Assembly (NCBI GenBank): GCA_019096195.1
Contig: JAGTXK010000055.1
Coordinates: 1,178,001-1,242,000, forward strand
Reading direction: 5' to 3'
Origin: Boletus sp. NGJ
Lineage: Eukaryota > Basidiomycota > Agaricomycetes > Boletales > Boletaceae
Length of the DNA: 64,000 nucleotides
This document shows, piece after piece, positions 36,312 through 48,130 of the stretch (its first letter is position 1; each line of letters starts with the position of its first letter). Below the pieces are notes generated by a model. It was not told the DNA's origin, did not search any database, and saw nothing but the letters and a program-made list of their open reading frames with translations. A program made the position numbers and the translations under genes.

Positions 36312-39282
36312 TTACCTGATGTCGAGCTCATCGTCCCCTCCCGCTCCTAGGTCAATGAATCGCGTCATGCGTTTCATCATCCTCCCTTCATCTGTACCTC
36401 GTGCTCTTCTCACTTGCGTACCACTGGTAAGATCGTGACCTCGCGTAATAAAGGTCGCATGGCGTTCGCAAAGCATCTGACCCTCAACTTCCCAATATTC
36501 TTCAAGTCTTTCTTTACACCCATCCTCGAATTCACAGAGGAGGTGCTCTGGGTGATATCGTTTTCCCGAGTGCGTCACAGCACAAGGACCTTCGATAGGT
36601 TGTCCACAAGAAGGTGCACCGCACAGGGAGTTGTTTGCTTCGTGGTAGTGATATGCACAAAAGGGTTTCCCGTCCAAGACATAAAATTCCTTGTCAGGAA
36701 ATGGTTTCTGTAACGGTTTCGTTAGAAAGACTTGTCTACAACCGAGAGCAGAAACGAGTACTTGGCACGCGTGACAACTGAAGCATTCCTTGTGGTATTT
36801 CCCCTTCAACTGACCGTCTCTCGAGGACACTGCCTGTTTTTCAATGGGCAAATTACAACGCCGACACTGTTGGAATAACCATATGAGTCTTGTGAAATTG
36901 CACAGCAAAGAACACAAACTTTTGGCAGATACATATTTTTCCAGCACCGTTCGCACAAGACATTCCCGCCATCCATTTGTATCCATCTTCCGTCCTCGAT
37001 CCTGGAATCACACCCTACGCACATTCGGTTTTTTCGCTTAGCTGGTCCCCTATTTCGTATCCGGGCAACCTCGCCGGTTAGACTTACACGCTCAGAGTGA
37101 ACATGCGGATGAGAGGGGCTAGTGTGGGAGCGTGTGGGCAGCTTGGGGGGCTTCTGCTCTGGAGAAGCAGGCCCCGGAACCGTGTTCGATCGACTTGGCT
37201 TCCCAGGGCCTCTACCGGGGGCGGACCCACCGATAGAGGCTAGAACCGAACCTGAAGCAAGGACGGAAACAGACGCGCCTTCTTCTATCAAAGTCTCCAT
37301 AGCTCGCTCCAAGGCACCGACCGACTTTGCCGTACTCTGCGTCCCTGCCGATGCACTCCGAGCACGAGAAGGACCAGCGAAAGACGTTGCCGCCGGGTGA
37401 GCAGATATTGCAGACCGCAATGACGGGACTGAGATTTGACGGGAAGGTCCGGGAGGATGTTTTGTATCTGGGATCGTACAAGTAGGAAATTTGACCCTGT
37501 TTGTTTCGGGAGGCTTCACGGGCGTCTCGTCATCGGAATCGTGCGCATAGGCTAAACCGACTTCCGAGTCCGCAGAAGGTGACGATAGTGCCTCATCTTT
37601 TTTTGGGTCCGTGTGCGTCGTATACACGCTCTCGTCGTCAGATTCGTTCTCAGGATCCAGTGCTGGATTTAGGACATCTAGGAATGGGAGAGGCATGCGG
37701 GGGTTTGGCATGGGAGATTGGGAGATTGTTTCCCCACTAAGACGACGTTCAAAAGGATTGGGGATTGGGGAGGGGGAGCGCGAAGGTGATGCGATGCGGA
37801 CGCCAGGAGAAAACAGAAGAGGGTGAGCTTTATCATTAGAAGCAGAGACTGGAGACTGTTTTGCATCATGAGGGCTTGGAGGATGAGGGTATAGTCCGTT
37901 GGTAGAAGTGCTGCTTCCGAGAGAGTCTGGTGATACGGGAAAAGGAGAGACTGGAGAAAGTGTCTGAGCCGAGTTTGGAGACAAAGGTGGGGTTAGGGCA
38001 GCTGTGTAGAATGGTCAAAACATACGGCGCTAGGGTCAAATAAATACTTGCCTCGTATGACATGACCCAAGATGGTGGCATTGGTGTCCAAGTACTGAGG
38101 TACGTTGGTCCGATGGCGATCACCGAGAGTCGCAACGGGCGGAGGTTGATGAGAAGGCGAACGAGAAGTAGTAAAGACAGCCGCTCTTGCAGCAGCCGCA
38201 AAACCCCTTCGACCGACACCAGCCATACCAGCTTCACCACCAATCTTGGTGTCGATTTCGCGGTGCGTACCGTGAGCGCGAGAGTATACGAGAGATAGCG
38301 GGGGCGGGGGTGGCTGCCGTGCTGACGTGGGGGGCGCCGAGGATGGGAGCGGTACATCGCCCGGGGCAGGAGCGGGAACAGTTGTCCTGGACGGTCTGGG
38401 AAAGAGCGCGCCGGGAGGAGGTGATGAATTCTGCTCCGTTAGAGGGTGCTGCGAGCCAAGCCGGGTGTCCAAAGAAGGGCGAAGCTTGTCCAGGGATGGG
38501 CGGGATTTATCAAGGGACGGATGCAAGGTGGACACTGTTGATGAGGTAGGCGCACGTTCAAACGAGGGGTGATGATGGATGCTCGATGGGGGCATCGGAT
38601 TCGAGGATGCACGGATGGTGAACGAAGATGGTGGTGGTGCCAAGGGTTGATGTGTTGGTGATAGATTGTCACCACGAGCGGGTGAAAGGGCCGCTGGACG
38701 TGCTGGAGCAGGGTGAGCAGGGGATTCGGCGAACTGGATTGGAAAAGGGTCTCGTGCGGGTGGGGTGGGACGGCTTGCATTAGAAGTGGTCCTGACTCGC
38801 TGCAAGGCGGGGGGTATGGCATCACGGGCTGGGGTAGAGACGCGCTCTGGAGGCGGTGTGGGTGCACCTGGCAAGCGCTGGGGACGATCAGAATCAAATG
38901 ATGCGGGGGAAGTTCTCGGCAAGGGGACATTGGTCGCCTTTGGAGTGGCCATTTTGGACTTGTCCGGTGGTAGGCGGTGGAACGGATCACGACTCGGCGC
39001 AAGAACTCGTTCGCCGGCTTCAGAGGGCTTCTCGGAAGAAGATTTGTGGGGAGGTGTTTCAGATTTCGCAACGAGGGGCTGTAGTCGTTGTGGTAAGAGG
39101 GGAGCTGTGGTTTTCGGGGACATTGAGGGCCTATGGAGGGAGAGCATGCTCGGGGGTGGGAGCGGGGGGCATACATGCTCGCCGAGGGCGGCGAGGGGGA
39201 CAGGCTGGCCGCAACTGGAGCATTTTACCGTCGGAAGGACCTGGGATATGCGGGGGGCCTGTTCGTGGGCGACTTGGGCCAT
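36312..39282 (-). CDS. LIM-domain protein (paxillin-like Pxl1 group)
   Basis: The N-terminal two thirds (39282 to about 37100) is disordered and proline/serine rich, starting with a small CSSCGQPVPLAALGEHVCPP cysteine motif. The C-terminus carries LIM-type zinc domains: RMCVGCDSRIEDGRWIQMDG with LCERCWKNMYLPK, then CRRCNLPIEKQAVSS with YHKECFSCHACQKPFPDKEF and PFCAYHYHEANNSLC, then GAPSCGQPIEGPCAVTHSGK with RYHPEHLLCE. LIM domains bind protein partners at cytoskeletal sites; in fungi the Pxl1 protein and some Rho-GAPs have this pattern. No RhoGAP domain is visible. The gene ends MTRFIDLGAGGDDELDIR. Confidence 0.87.
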
Positions 39283-39424
39283 AAAAAAGAGCGTCGAGGG
39301 GTATAGAATTAGGTAGAGGGATGTGAACTAGTCGTCGCGTGCAGAATACAAACCAAACATGCGAAACCGTCGATTAGCAGTCACTAAGCTGCTTGTCATT
39401 TTACACTTATGTACATATTGGCCC

Positions 39425-42400
39425 TCACGACTGCTCTTCAACCCCCTCTGTCCCCCCAGAAACGCCACCGTGTTCCACTTTCTTCGCTGTTGGGTTTGAT
39501 GCATTGAACCGAGCAAAGAACGAGTCCCACTGCCCTGTGGCGCATACATATTTAGTGTCGAGTTTCCGACAGTGCATGAAATGGTACACACCCCAGTCAA
39601 ACATCCCCCCAGGAATGCCCTCCAAGAGGCCAACGTCTGCCATCGCAAATTGTTCCAATGTGTTTGACGCCTGAGGTACGTCAAGTACATTCAACACTTG
39701 CACATTTCCCGGTGTCTGGCTTGTCACGTTGTTCAAAGTTGGGTTCATGTTTGGAAACGCAGACAGCGTGTCGCTCTCGTCACCTTCCATTTGGCTGCAA
39801 GTCAACGGTGTGACGTTGACCAGGGATGACCCACGGCAACCAAGTGGATCTGGCCGATCTGTCGGACGCAGTCACGAGTCTGTCATGAATTGTGACATGA
39901 AACGACCTCCTTACCATCGGATCCCTCGTCTGATGACGTGATAATCGTACCCTGAGGTACTCCTTCGTAATCTCCTTGACGTGCCTCTCCATGCGCAATA
40001 AATACCCCACCTCCAGGACGCGAGTGGTCTTTCTTGTATTCCAGTCCACCCAGCGGCCGTTTGCCTTTCACCCCTCCCGTCGGGTTGAGTAAAGGCGGTT
40101 GATCAAGGGGAAGTGGAGGTCCTTGAGTCGCCTCATAGAGCAACGCGATGATCTCAGCAGTCTAAATCGTGCAAGCTCACAATGGATAATACCCCACTAG
40201 GCAACAGAGTACTCGCCTTACGTCGAGCAGACATGTGATCTGGAGATATTGATCCTTCCCACCTACGTACGCAGTCCCGTAGTTTCCGCAGTTTAGCAGC
40301 AGCATCCACGTCTTGTCGCCGAGCCCATGTATGGTACTAGAATACAGCTCGACACTTCAAGTACCGCCACCAATATGGTAATAGTAACATACCTGTACCA
40401 ACGCACATGACGTTGCAGCGTATGCGATCAGAAGCCATATATCGTACATGCGTTCATGGGCATTGAGCCAGTCGATCGACTCTCCAGTGAGCTGAACGAG
40501 AGCACTCCAGGTCTCCACTGTCAACCCGAATTTGAGATGCGCTGGACAGGTGTACGATATCCGCATGAAGACACGCCAGAATATCATGCAGACACATGAA
40601 TACAGTAGATGCAGGAGCCCTGGTGGAAGCGGAATTTTGTGAGCAGGTTCAAGGAGAAAGTGAAACCTCGTCTCGTCTCGCACCTGCGTTTTGAGGAGTA
40701 TCCGGCCCTCGATATTTGAGATTTTCCGCGAGATCGGCCTTCCAATTCTCCAGATCGGCTAGCAAACTATACAACATTTCGTCCGTCGTAAACATTAAGC
40801 CAGAAGGACTGGGCAAATCATCAGGATCAGCAAGAAGAAGAAGAAACGCCCTTTCAAGTTACAAGCATACCTGTATATCGTCTTCAATACGCGGCCAAGT
40901 ATCACGCTCAACCGAACGAGTTCGTCCATATAAAGATCATTAGAATCTCCAGAGGATGGCAGGCGCGCGTCACAATCTTGTACATCAATCATGTATGGGT
41001 GGCCATACGTCAGACTTAACCTTCTCACAGGTTAGCTAATAACATTTTGGAACAACACGAGGTTCTTCATACCACCTGTCACATATGACACAAGCTCCCC
41101 ATAGCCGACGTCGAAGTTCTATGTTTTGTTTAACTGACTCTGCTCGATGAAGGCCGAGATCTTGGGCCTAGACTCATTGTCAAAATAAACACGATTGCTT
41201 CCTTGCGCCAACGCTTACCATGCGTACTGCAGTACCAAGTCGAATCCATGATGCTGACAACGCGTTGGGTACGTATTGTGAATGACAGTCACCAACCATG
41301 CTCAGTATTAGCAATGCTTGGACGTTTGCGATGGATGCTGTAGACAGAACATCTTCTGTTTTAATTACGCCGTTGACTGTGTGCCGGATTGAGTCAAAAA
41401 CAGATTGTGGAACCTCTCTCCGAGCGGCTCCCACGAGACACATGGAATAAAGCAGGATCGGTGGCGGGGAAGGGTTGGAAAGGAATTCTGCTTGTGTGAT
41501 GATGGGTAGTATCGGGGCAATGTCCTTGAAATAGGCGTTCACAAGTTTCTGAACGACTTCGGGATCGAGCCGCAAGTCCATTGGTTTGGGATGCGGCATT
41601 TGCTTGTCGTCCAGAGGCATGTTTTGCACCGATATAACGCCGTCCCCGTTCTTTGATACTTCCCATGTGTGGTGATAGCGTTGATCATGGCTTTCATATA
41701 TGCGAGAAGATATCGTAGCTTGTGAGTGTAGCAAATGTACGGCAGCGGTTGGCCCTGGTACCGAATGTCAGCTCAATGGTTGCGGAGCGGCTGTATGACA
41801 GACCATAAACACGACGATCCATCTGAGATTCTGTCTGGGGTGATAATGTATCTCGCTGAAGGTCGACAGATCTATCCCTTTCCTTTTCAGCAGGAGCATC
41901 CTCTTCGAGCTTTTTCTTTTTGAAGCGTGTTTCCGTAATGGGTAGAAAGAAAGTGCACTCGAAGCCATATTGCTTGCAGTGTTGACAAAGCGCTGGATCC
42001 GAGTCGGCGAGAACGTCACACCTGCGACGTTTTAGGCAGGATATATGCGTCGAAAAGTACAAAGTGCTGACCTGATTTTTCGACTACGGCAGCTATCGCA
42101 TGCGCGTTGTGTTTTGGTGCGCTTCTTGGTGTCGATCGGAGCAGCAGAACTAGGTGTGGGTGGGGTATGCTTTGGGGTTTCGCTGGAAGGACCCTCTTGA
42201 TCGGATTCTCTGTCCCTTGCCCGCGCCGCATAGGTTTTTCGTTTCCTCTTGCCTGTCGCTACTGTCGCGGACATCTGGGCAGGGGACGGCGCGTTGACGA
42301 GTGATTGTTGTTGTTGTTGTTGTTGTTGCTGCTGCTGCTGCTGCTGATCAGGAAGGGAGGTGTGTTGGCGAGGATGACCGTACATCATCATCTGTTGTGG

Positions 42401-42915
42401 ATATTGGGGATATGGAGCGTATCCGTGCGGGGCTGGCGGGTACGTGGTGGGGTGCACGGGATAGTACTGGGCGGGGATGGCTGGACCGTTGGCGCCGTTC
42501 ATGGTGGGTGTTGTGGGGTAGGTGGATGTAGACTGATGCTGGGGGAAGGGAGAAGGGTTGACGGGATAGTTGTGATTCATCATATAATGCACGCCAGGAT
42601 ATGGCTGTAGAGTGGGGCCACGTGCGGCAGTGAACCGCGCGTAGTCTTGGGGTTCCACTGGGTTTCGGGACGCTGGAGGAGGACGTCATAAGGGTGAGCG
42701 GAGGCCCAAGGATGGAGAGCGGGAGACGGACGGTGATGGTTGGACTCGCCTGGGCTAAGCCGACGGGCAGGATGACGGCGAGAAGAGGAGGGGCCCGGCG
42801 CCGAGTGCTGAGAATCTGGTTGTTTCTTCTGCCGAGACTTTCTGGGGGGCCTCGACGATGCGCTTGTTATCGGCTGAGACTCGCTGGACTTTGGGTCCCG
42901 GGCGGACGATTCCAT
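39425..42915 (-). CDS. Zn(II)2Cys6 transcription factor with fungal-specific domain
   Basis: A many-exon gene. The zinc cluster is RACDSCRSRKIR, an intron, then CDVLADSDPALCQHCKQYGF and ECTFF, with all six cysteines. Before it is a Pro/Tyr/Gln-rich region holding 14 glutamines and a basic stretch. The fungal-specific (Fungal_trans) middle homology region contains VNAYFKDIAPILPIITQAEF, RRRLWGACVICDRWLSLTYG and PYMIDVQDCDARLPS. The C-terminus is acidic/Asn-rich. A nuclear regulator, but its targets cannot be told. The first exon is provisional: MESSARDPKSSESQ at 42915 fits as a start, but the donor joining it to the acceptor near 42674 is not clear. Confidence 0.87.
42305..42346. repeat. (CAA)8(CAG)6 microsatellite coding polyglutamine
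   Basis: On the minus strand six CAG codons are followed by eight CAA codons, giving 14 glutamines in the N-terminal region of the Zn2Cys6 factor. Such trinucleotide tracts are often length-variable between strains. Confidence 0.9.
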
Positions 42916-43304
42916 AGGGAGGGCAGCACGAGCCGACCTACCAAGACGTGACTCCGAATTTGCCGAGTGCAATTATGCAACAGCCAACCGAATCTCTATC
43001 GTTCAAAGGATCGGTCGAGACGCAGCTAAAGTTTAGAAAACATACTCAGCACTCGGCCGTCGATATGGGCGATGGTCTCGTCGTACCTCTGGCGTCCCCT
43101 CGCGACTTGGGCAGTTGGGGTGACGAGCGCACCAAAGAAATGCCGTGTCTTCGGAAGACCACTTTTCAATCGGAGATACAAAAATTCATCTCCGCGGTGT
43201 TACCTCGATCGACCGGCATGTGCCCGGCCGGCTGCCGTGCTCACGCCGTCTCATGGATTATGTTTGACGCTGTATTAAGACCAGTACCAGGCAAAGTGCA
43301 TTCT
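42916..43304. other. Intergenic, transcription factor 5' to DHHC gene 3'
   Basis: Upstream region of the transcription factor and 3' flank of the palmitoyltransferase gene. An open frame on the + strand (42948-43421) overlaps the 3' end of the DHHC gene and has no resemblance to a known family, so I leave it out. Confidence 0.4.
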
Positions 43305-45282
43305 CTACTCGTCCGTGGGTCTCACTTCCTCGAGATCGTCGTGGCCCCATCCTGCCTCATCCAGACCGGGATTGATTCGTCTCTTATCCTCAGTCACAAC
43401 CGCATGCGCGTTCAACCATGAAAATCCCGCCGGCCGACAGAGCACTTCAGCAAAGTTGGACCACCAGGAACCGTACGAGAACGGGTTCGGAGGTGCAGCG
43501 CCGGGAATCAACGTTTTATGCGCTTGATTCCTAATCTATGAGAGCGAATCAATCGTAAATTCAGAACATGGCGATCAATGCCCGAACCTGTTCGATCGTG
43601 GTAATGTTCAGTAGCAGAAGCTATGGGGCGTCGGTCAGTGGATCATTCCAACGAAGAAAAACAGCAATACCCACTCTCAAGTGGTATGCAAGCAGGGCCG
43701 TCACTGGCCACACCACCAGGATCGACAGCGAAAAGGCGACTGCACTGCCCACACCGCGGCTCAGAGCGTCGTAGAAATTGACGTGATCTTTTTGGGTGAG
43801 AAGATAAAGATGAATAGCGGATGTACAAATGACAAGACAGAGCGTCAAGACCTGACACGGGATGAGAACATCGTCAACACTGCTCAAGCGTCACTTACGG
43901 CAGAGAATAGGAAAGAGAAAAAGAAGGTGTAGTTACGCCGCCCAACACAATTGTTCACCCATTGGCAATGATGATCGCAGTCGTCGACACAGTTATCGCA
44001 CTGTGGTGGAGTGAGCATGTGGGCAGAATGGCAGAAGGAGGACATTTACCATTTTACAGTGGCTGGACCGCGGTGGGCGGTATGTTTTGCATGTCAGACA
44101 ATACTTGACGCGCACGCTGGAACAGATCGTCAAGGAGAGACACGTGTAGAGAGAGGCGTAGCTCACGTATCTGTCCGAATCCTGAGGTCTCGGGGAAGCG
44201 GGACTCTGATACCACCATCAGAAGGGGAGGTGGCAGGAAGAGGAGGATCTGGATCTAAAGTGCGAGGTAGGATTCCAGGGTCGCGAAAAGCCTATGTGAG
44301 GTGGATGGTAAATGATCTGTGAACAAAAGAGGTGGAAGGCGCTGACTGTGGCAAGCATGCACGAGACGGTGAGGAGGCACATGTAGGCACCCACGGCGGC
44401 GACGGCGGGAGATTCATTGCGCCACCACCAGACACAGGTGGTGGAGAACCAGGTGGCTGATATTGCAATGACGAGCGCGATAGATGCGATGAAAGCCCAG
44501 AGAGAGTCGCCGCCAGTCAAGAGACGACCAGCACAGAAGAAACGATTACGTGAGGGATATAGTTGATAAATACGCTTTCTGGGAGTCAAAGGGATGGCAG
44601 ACAAAGGAGGGAGGGTTTTCGGTGGATGAGATATGAAGATGTTGTTGGGAGAAGGGGAAAGCGATGGGGGTCTGCTTGGGGGTATCTGAACCAGGGGATG
44701 AAACATGGACTGATGGGGGAGAGGAGGGGAGGTGTCGTGAACCGAGTGGGAGCGACGGAGCCTCGCGCGGGCTGTGGAGGGAGGGACGACATTGCGACTG
44801 GAGTCGAGGCTGAGGTTGGGGCAGAGGCGTGTGATAGCTGGACAAAAACGGTTTGGATGTATGTCGGATGGAGGTGGGGAATCGGATGGTTTGAAAGGGG
44901 GGGGCAAAGTTGTGGCGAGGGGAAGGAGAGGATCGCGACTGCGCTTGAGTTGGGTGGTGAGGGGTCGAAGGGAGGGGGAGTCTGAGATGCGACGCAGGTC
45001 AGAATCCTGAGAGGGATGGGGTCTGATTGGAGAGAGGGAAAAGGAGTCTGGAGGGGGGTGGGAAGGTGAGGGGGAGGGGGGGGAGGTGGGGGGGGAGTGT
45101 GTGGGTCTGGAGGGACGGAAGAAGGAGGCGGAGGGGAGAATGCCGCCCGCATGGGTTGCGGTGTGCGATGGTGGGGACGCGGCGGGGACGGGGGGGATGT
45201 GGAAGGAGGTGATGGTGAGCGGCGACGAGAGCGGGTGGTCGCGGTCGTTTGTGTTGGAGAGCGGAGGATGCGACATCGACAT
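43305..45282 (-). CDS. DHHC palmitoyltransferase (Erf2-like)
   Basis: A long proline-rich, disordered N-terminus (about 260 residues) precedes four transmembrane segments, such as [20 protein letters not shown] and [20 protein letters not shown]. Between them is the cysteine-rich domain: [40 protein letters not shown], with the catalytic DHHC. The end contains [19 protein letters not shown], which resembles the Erf2/ZDHHC9-18 branch. These enzymes attach palmitate to cysteines of Ras and other peripheral proteins at the ER or Golgi. The start is taken at 45282 (MSMSHPP); ATG 45276 is also possible. It shares a 62-base divergent gap with PPAT. Confidence 0.92.
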
Positions 45283-45344
45283 TGGCAAAGACAAACACGA
45301 CCCGTGCCCGCTCTGATTCACTCACTTTCCCACGGGGTACCACA
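45283..45344. promoter_or_regulatory. 62-base bidirectional promoter, DHHC / PPAT
   Basis: Two divergent starts 62 bases apart, the shortest such gap in the window. No TATA box. Confidence 0.5.
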
Positions 45345-46435
45345 ATGGCGACGTTCAGACGGGCTCTCCTCGTCGTCGTCCTCGACGTCCTCGACACCCC
45401 GCACCATCTCGACCCCGCCATCGCCGCCGCCACCAATGCCACATCGGACGCACTCGTGGTCATCCTCCTCTCCGATGCCTTTGCCCCGACCGCACCCGCG
45501 TCCTGGGCTCAGGTGCAGACCCTCCTCGCACACGTCTACGTGCAGGCCTCCAAAGCCGCCCACCAGCAGAACAACCTCCTCCTCGACGTATCCGTCCTCC
45601 TCAACAGCGTCCTGTCCCCCGACGCCCTCCCACCCGCCATCGACGTCTGCTTCCGCGTAGATGACAGTACGTCTCCCCCCCCCCCTCTCTACCCACATCA
45701 CCCACACACCCTCTCCTAGACATCTCCCTCCCCGACCCGCTCTCTTCCGTCCCTCATGCCTTCCTCCCATCCCATCCCCGCCCCGCCCCCTCCCCCACGT
45801 TTGCACAGATACGTCCTTCCCCCCTCTCTCCCCGTTATCCAGTCGTCGCCCTAGGCGGTACCTTTGACCATCTTCATGCCGGTCACAAAATCCTCCTTAG
45901 CATGGCCGCATGGATCGCAAGCCGCAAGGTCGTTGTCGGTATAACAGGTACCCCACCCCCTTCCCCCCCCTCTTCTCGTGCTCAATTCTCTTCAGTCGAC
46001 GCGCTTCTCAAGAAGAAATCAAACCCTCATCTCCTCGAACCATTCCATACCAGAGCAGATAGGACACGCTCCTTCCTCATGCTCTTTCGTCCCGATCTCG
46101 AGTACGAACTTTTCGACCTCCAGGACGTGTATGGCCCCACTGGTTCCGACCCCGATATACAGGCCCTTGTCGTCAGCAAGGAAACACTCTCTGGCGCAGT
46201 TGCAAGTACGTCTCTCCCTCATTCCCTTTGTCACAACTCATCTCTCCATCCTCCAGTCGACAGAGAGCGTGCTCGCAAGGGACTCCCTACCTTGCAAACG
46301 TTCATCATAGACGTCATCTCATCCGACTCATCCAAGCTCGACCACGAAGATGCCGAAATCCTGAAGCAGACAAAGATGAGCAGTACTTTCATCCGCGAGT
46401 GGATCGCTTCAAATCATCCCCACTCGGCAAGATGA
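45345..46435 (+). CDS. Phosphopantetheine adenylyltransferase (Cab4-like)
   Basis: Four or more exons. A leader region without known domain (FRRALLVVVLDVLDTP) is followed by the nucleotidyltransferase core LGGTFDHLHAGHKILL, with the HxGH motif HAGH. KKKSNPHLLEPF, ELFDLQDVYGPTGSDPDIQA, LVVSKETLSGA and KMSSTFIREWIA follow. This order matches eukaryotic PPAT domains (yeast Cab4, C-terminal half of the plant and animal fused enzymes). It joins 4'-phosphopantetheine to AMP in coenzyme A synthesis. No DPCK domain is attached, so it is a stand-alone PPAT, as in fungi. Confidence 0.92.
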
Positions 46436-46573
46436 TATTGTGTATACGATACATTGTATTTCCTATATATCATCTAGACCCAGATCCATCCGTTCGACTT
46501 GGTGTGAACTCGGATTCTATCGATATTTATTTATTGATTGCCGCTTGATGCCTTCCATATCCGAGTCTACAAC

Positions 46574-47977
46574 ATGCACATCCCGGTGTTAGCCTCGCTT
46601 TCCATCCTCCCCGTCGCCAGCGCATTTCCGCCCAGACTCTTGCAGTTCGATCTCTCTCACCAGTTTGCTGCAAGATCACAGGACACGGACCAAACCCACC
46701 TCTTCTCCGATTACGCGTTCCCGCAGCATTTCCACCCGACACTGTCACTAAAAGCAGTACCGACGACTGTTTACAGACCAAGCTCCTACGAGGCACTTCA
46801 ACATGCTCGCTGGAGGTCCATCCACCAAGCCCAGAGTGAACCAGTGGAGTGGATTGAGACCCAGGTCCTGGGACCCGATATCACAGACAGGCATACACTT
46901 GCACAGCTCGCCCGGATGACGGCCAATGCTTACCAGCTTCCCTGGAAAGATAGTTGGTACGAACTCGATCCCTCGTGGAACGTCAATACTGTGAGTCGTC
47001 CCGGATGCACAATCGCACCCCCGTCTGAGGTGCCCGTAGAGCTTTCCCTTTGGCTGGGACAACGACGAGGACGGGTTTCGCGGCTTCGTGTTCCGCTCCC
47101 GAGATAATTCTACCGTCGTGCTGTCGATAAAAGGCACGACACTACAAGGTCCCACATCCAAAAAGGACAAACTCAACGACAATCTACTGTTTTCCTGCTG
47201 TTGTGCCCGTGTCGATTTCTCGTGGGTCTTTTCGACAGTATGCGATTGCTATGACTGGTTCGGTCTCCACAGACGCTGTGATGACCCATGCCTCTCTGCC
47301 GCACTCATTGAAGACAGCCTGTTTTACTCCGCCGGCGTTGTAAGTTCCGTCGAACCATTTTTCAGGACATGCCTTGAACGTCGAGAGTTCAGAGACTTGT
47401 TAACGACTTGCGGTTTCTCTTTCCGCATGCTGACATCTGGTTGGTGGGACACAGCCTCGGAGGCAGCCTTGCCTCCCTCCTGGGTTCCACGTTCGGGCTG
47501 CCTGCGGTCGCATTCGAAGCACCCGGTGAACGGATGGCAGCGCACAGACTCCACCTCCCATTGCCCCCTTCTCCGACTAGAGTGGGCTTGTCACATGTAC
47601 CCGTTACGCATATATTCCATAATGCAGACCCCATACCTCAAGGTGCTTGTACGGGCATCGCTTCGCTATGCGCTCAGGCGGGCTATGCGCTCGAGACGCG
47701 GTGCCACCTCGGCCAAACGATCGTGTATGATACCGTGGCGAGACTCGGATGGCACACCGATGTGGGTAGACACCCCATCAAAGAGTTGGTTTTAAACGTG
47801 CTGGAGCTTGAAGGTCCGTGGCCGGACGGACAGGAAGGAGAGCGCGAGGTCCCTACACCTCGCGAAGAGGTCGACTGCGTCGTAGGCATCCCGTTCAACC
47901 TGTCATGCATAAGCTGACGGCGGCGTTCGCAGGACTGTTTCAAATGGGAGTTTGGACATTTCAAGCGCAAGACATGA
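46574..47977 (+). CDS. ATG15: Atg15-like autophagic body lipase
   Basis: Four exons. An N-terminal hydrophobic signal (VLASLSILPVASAF) anchors the protein in the ER. The class 3 lipase core contains FRSRDNSTVVLSIKGTT, an extra cysteine-rich loop (FSCCCARVDF, CDCYDWFGLHRRC), then WLVGHSLGGSLASLLGS with the nucleophile serine and the acidic/His residues in NADPIPQG and CHLGQT. The tail reads DCFKWEFGHFKRKT, which is the family signature in fungi; it is reached by an intron at 47877-47932. Atg15 reaches the vacuole and degrades autophagic bodies. The cysteine loop is also usual for the family. Confidence 0.93.
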
Positions 47978-48130
47978 ATGCACCCGGGTGTGTTTTGCTT
48001 ATCGCATAGCTTTGCAGTTTCACCAAACCCGGTGGAGAAAGCTGGCTCCGCTCCACGGTCCGCGCGGTCGTAGTAGTGCGATGTTCGCTTCCCTGATGTA
48101 TATTTATTGTACACTGTATCAATTGATCAT

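Noticed and set aside
42948-43421. Open frame of 157 codons on the + strand
   Set aside because: No family resemblance, no splice structure, and it overlaps the DHHC gene end on the other strand. Treated as chance.
44563-45152. Several long proline- or glycine-rich frames on both strands
   Set aside because: Shadows of the proline-rich N-terminus of the DHHC gene in other frames.
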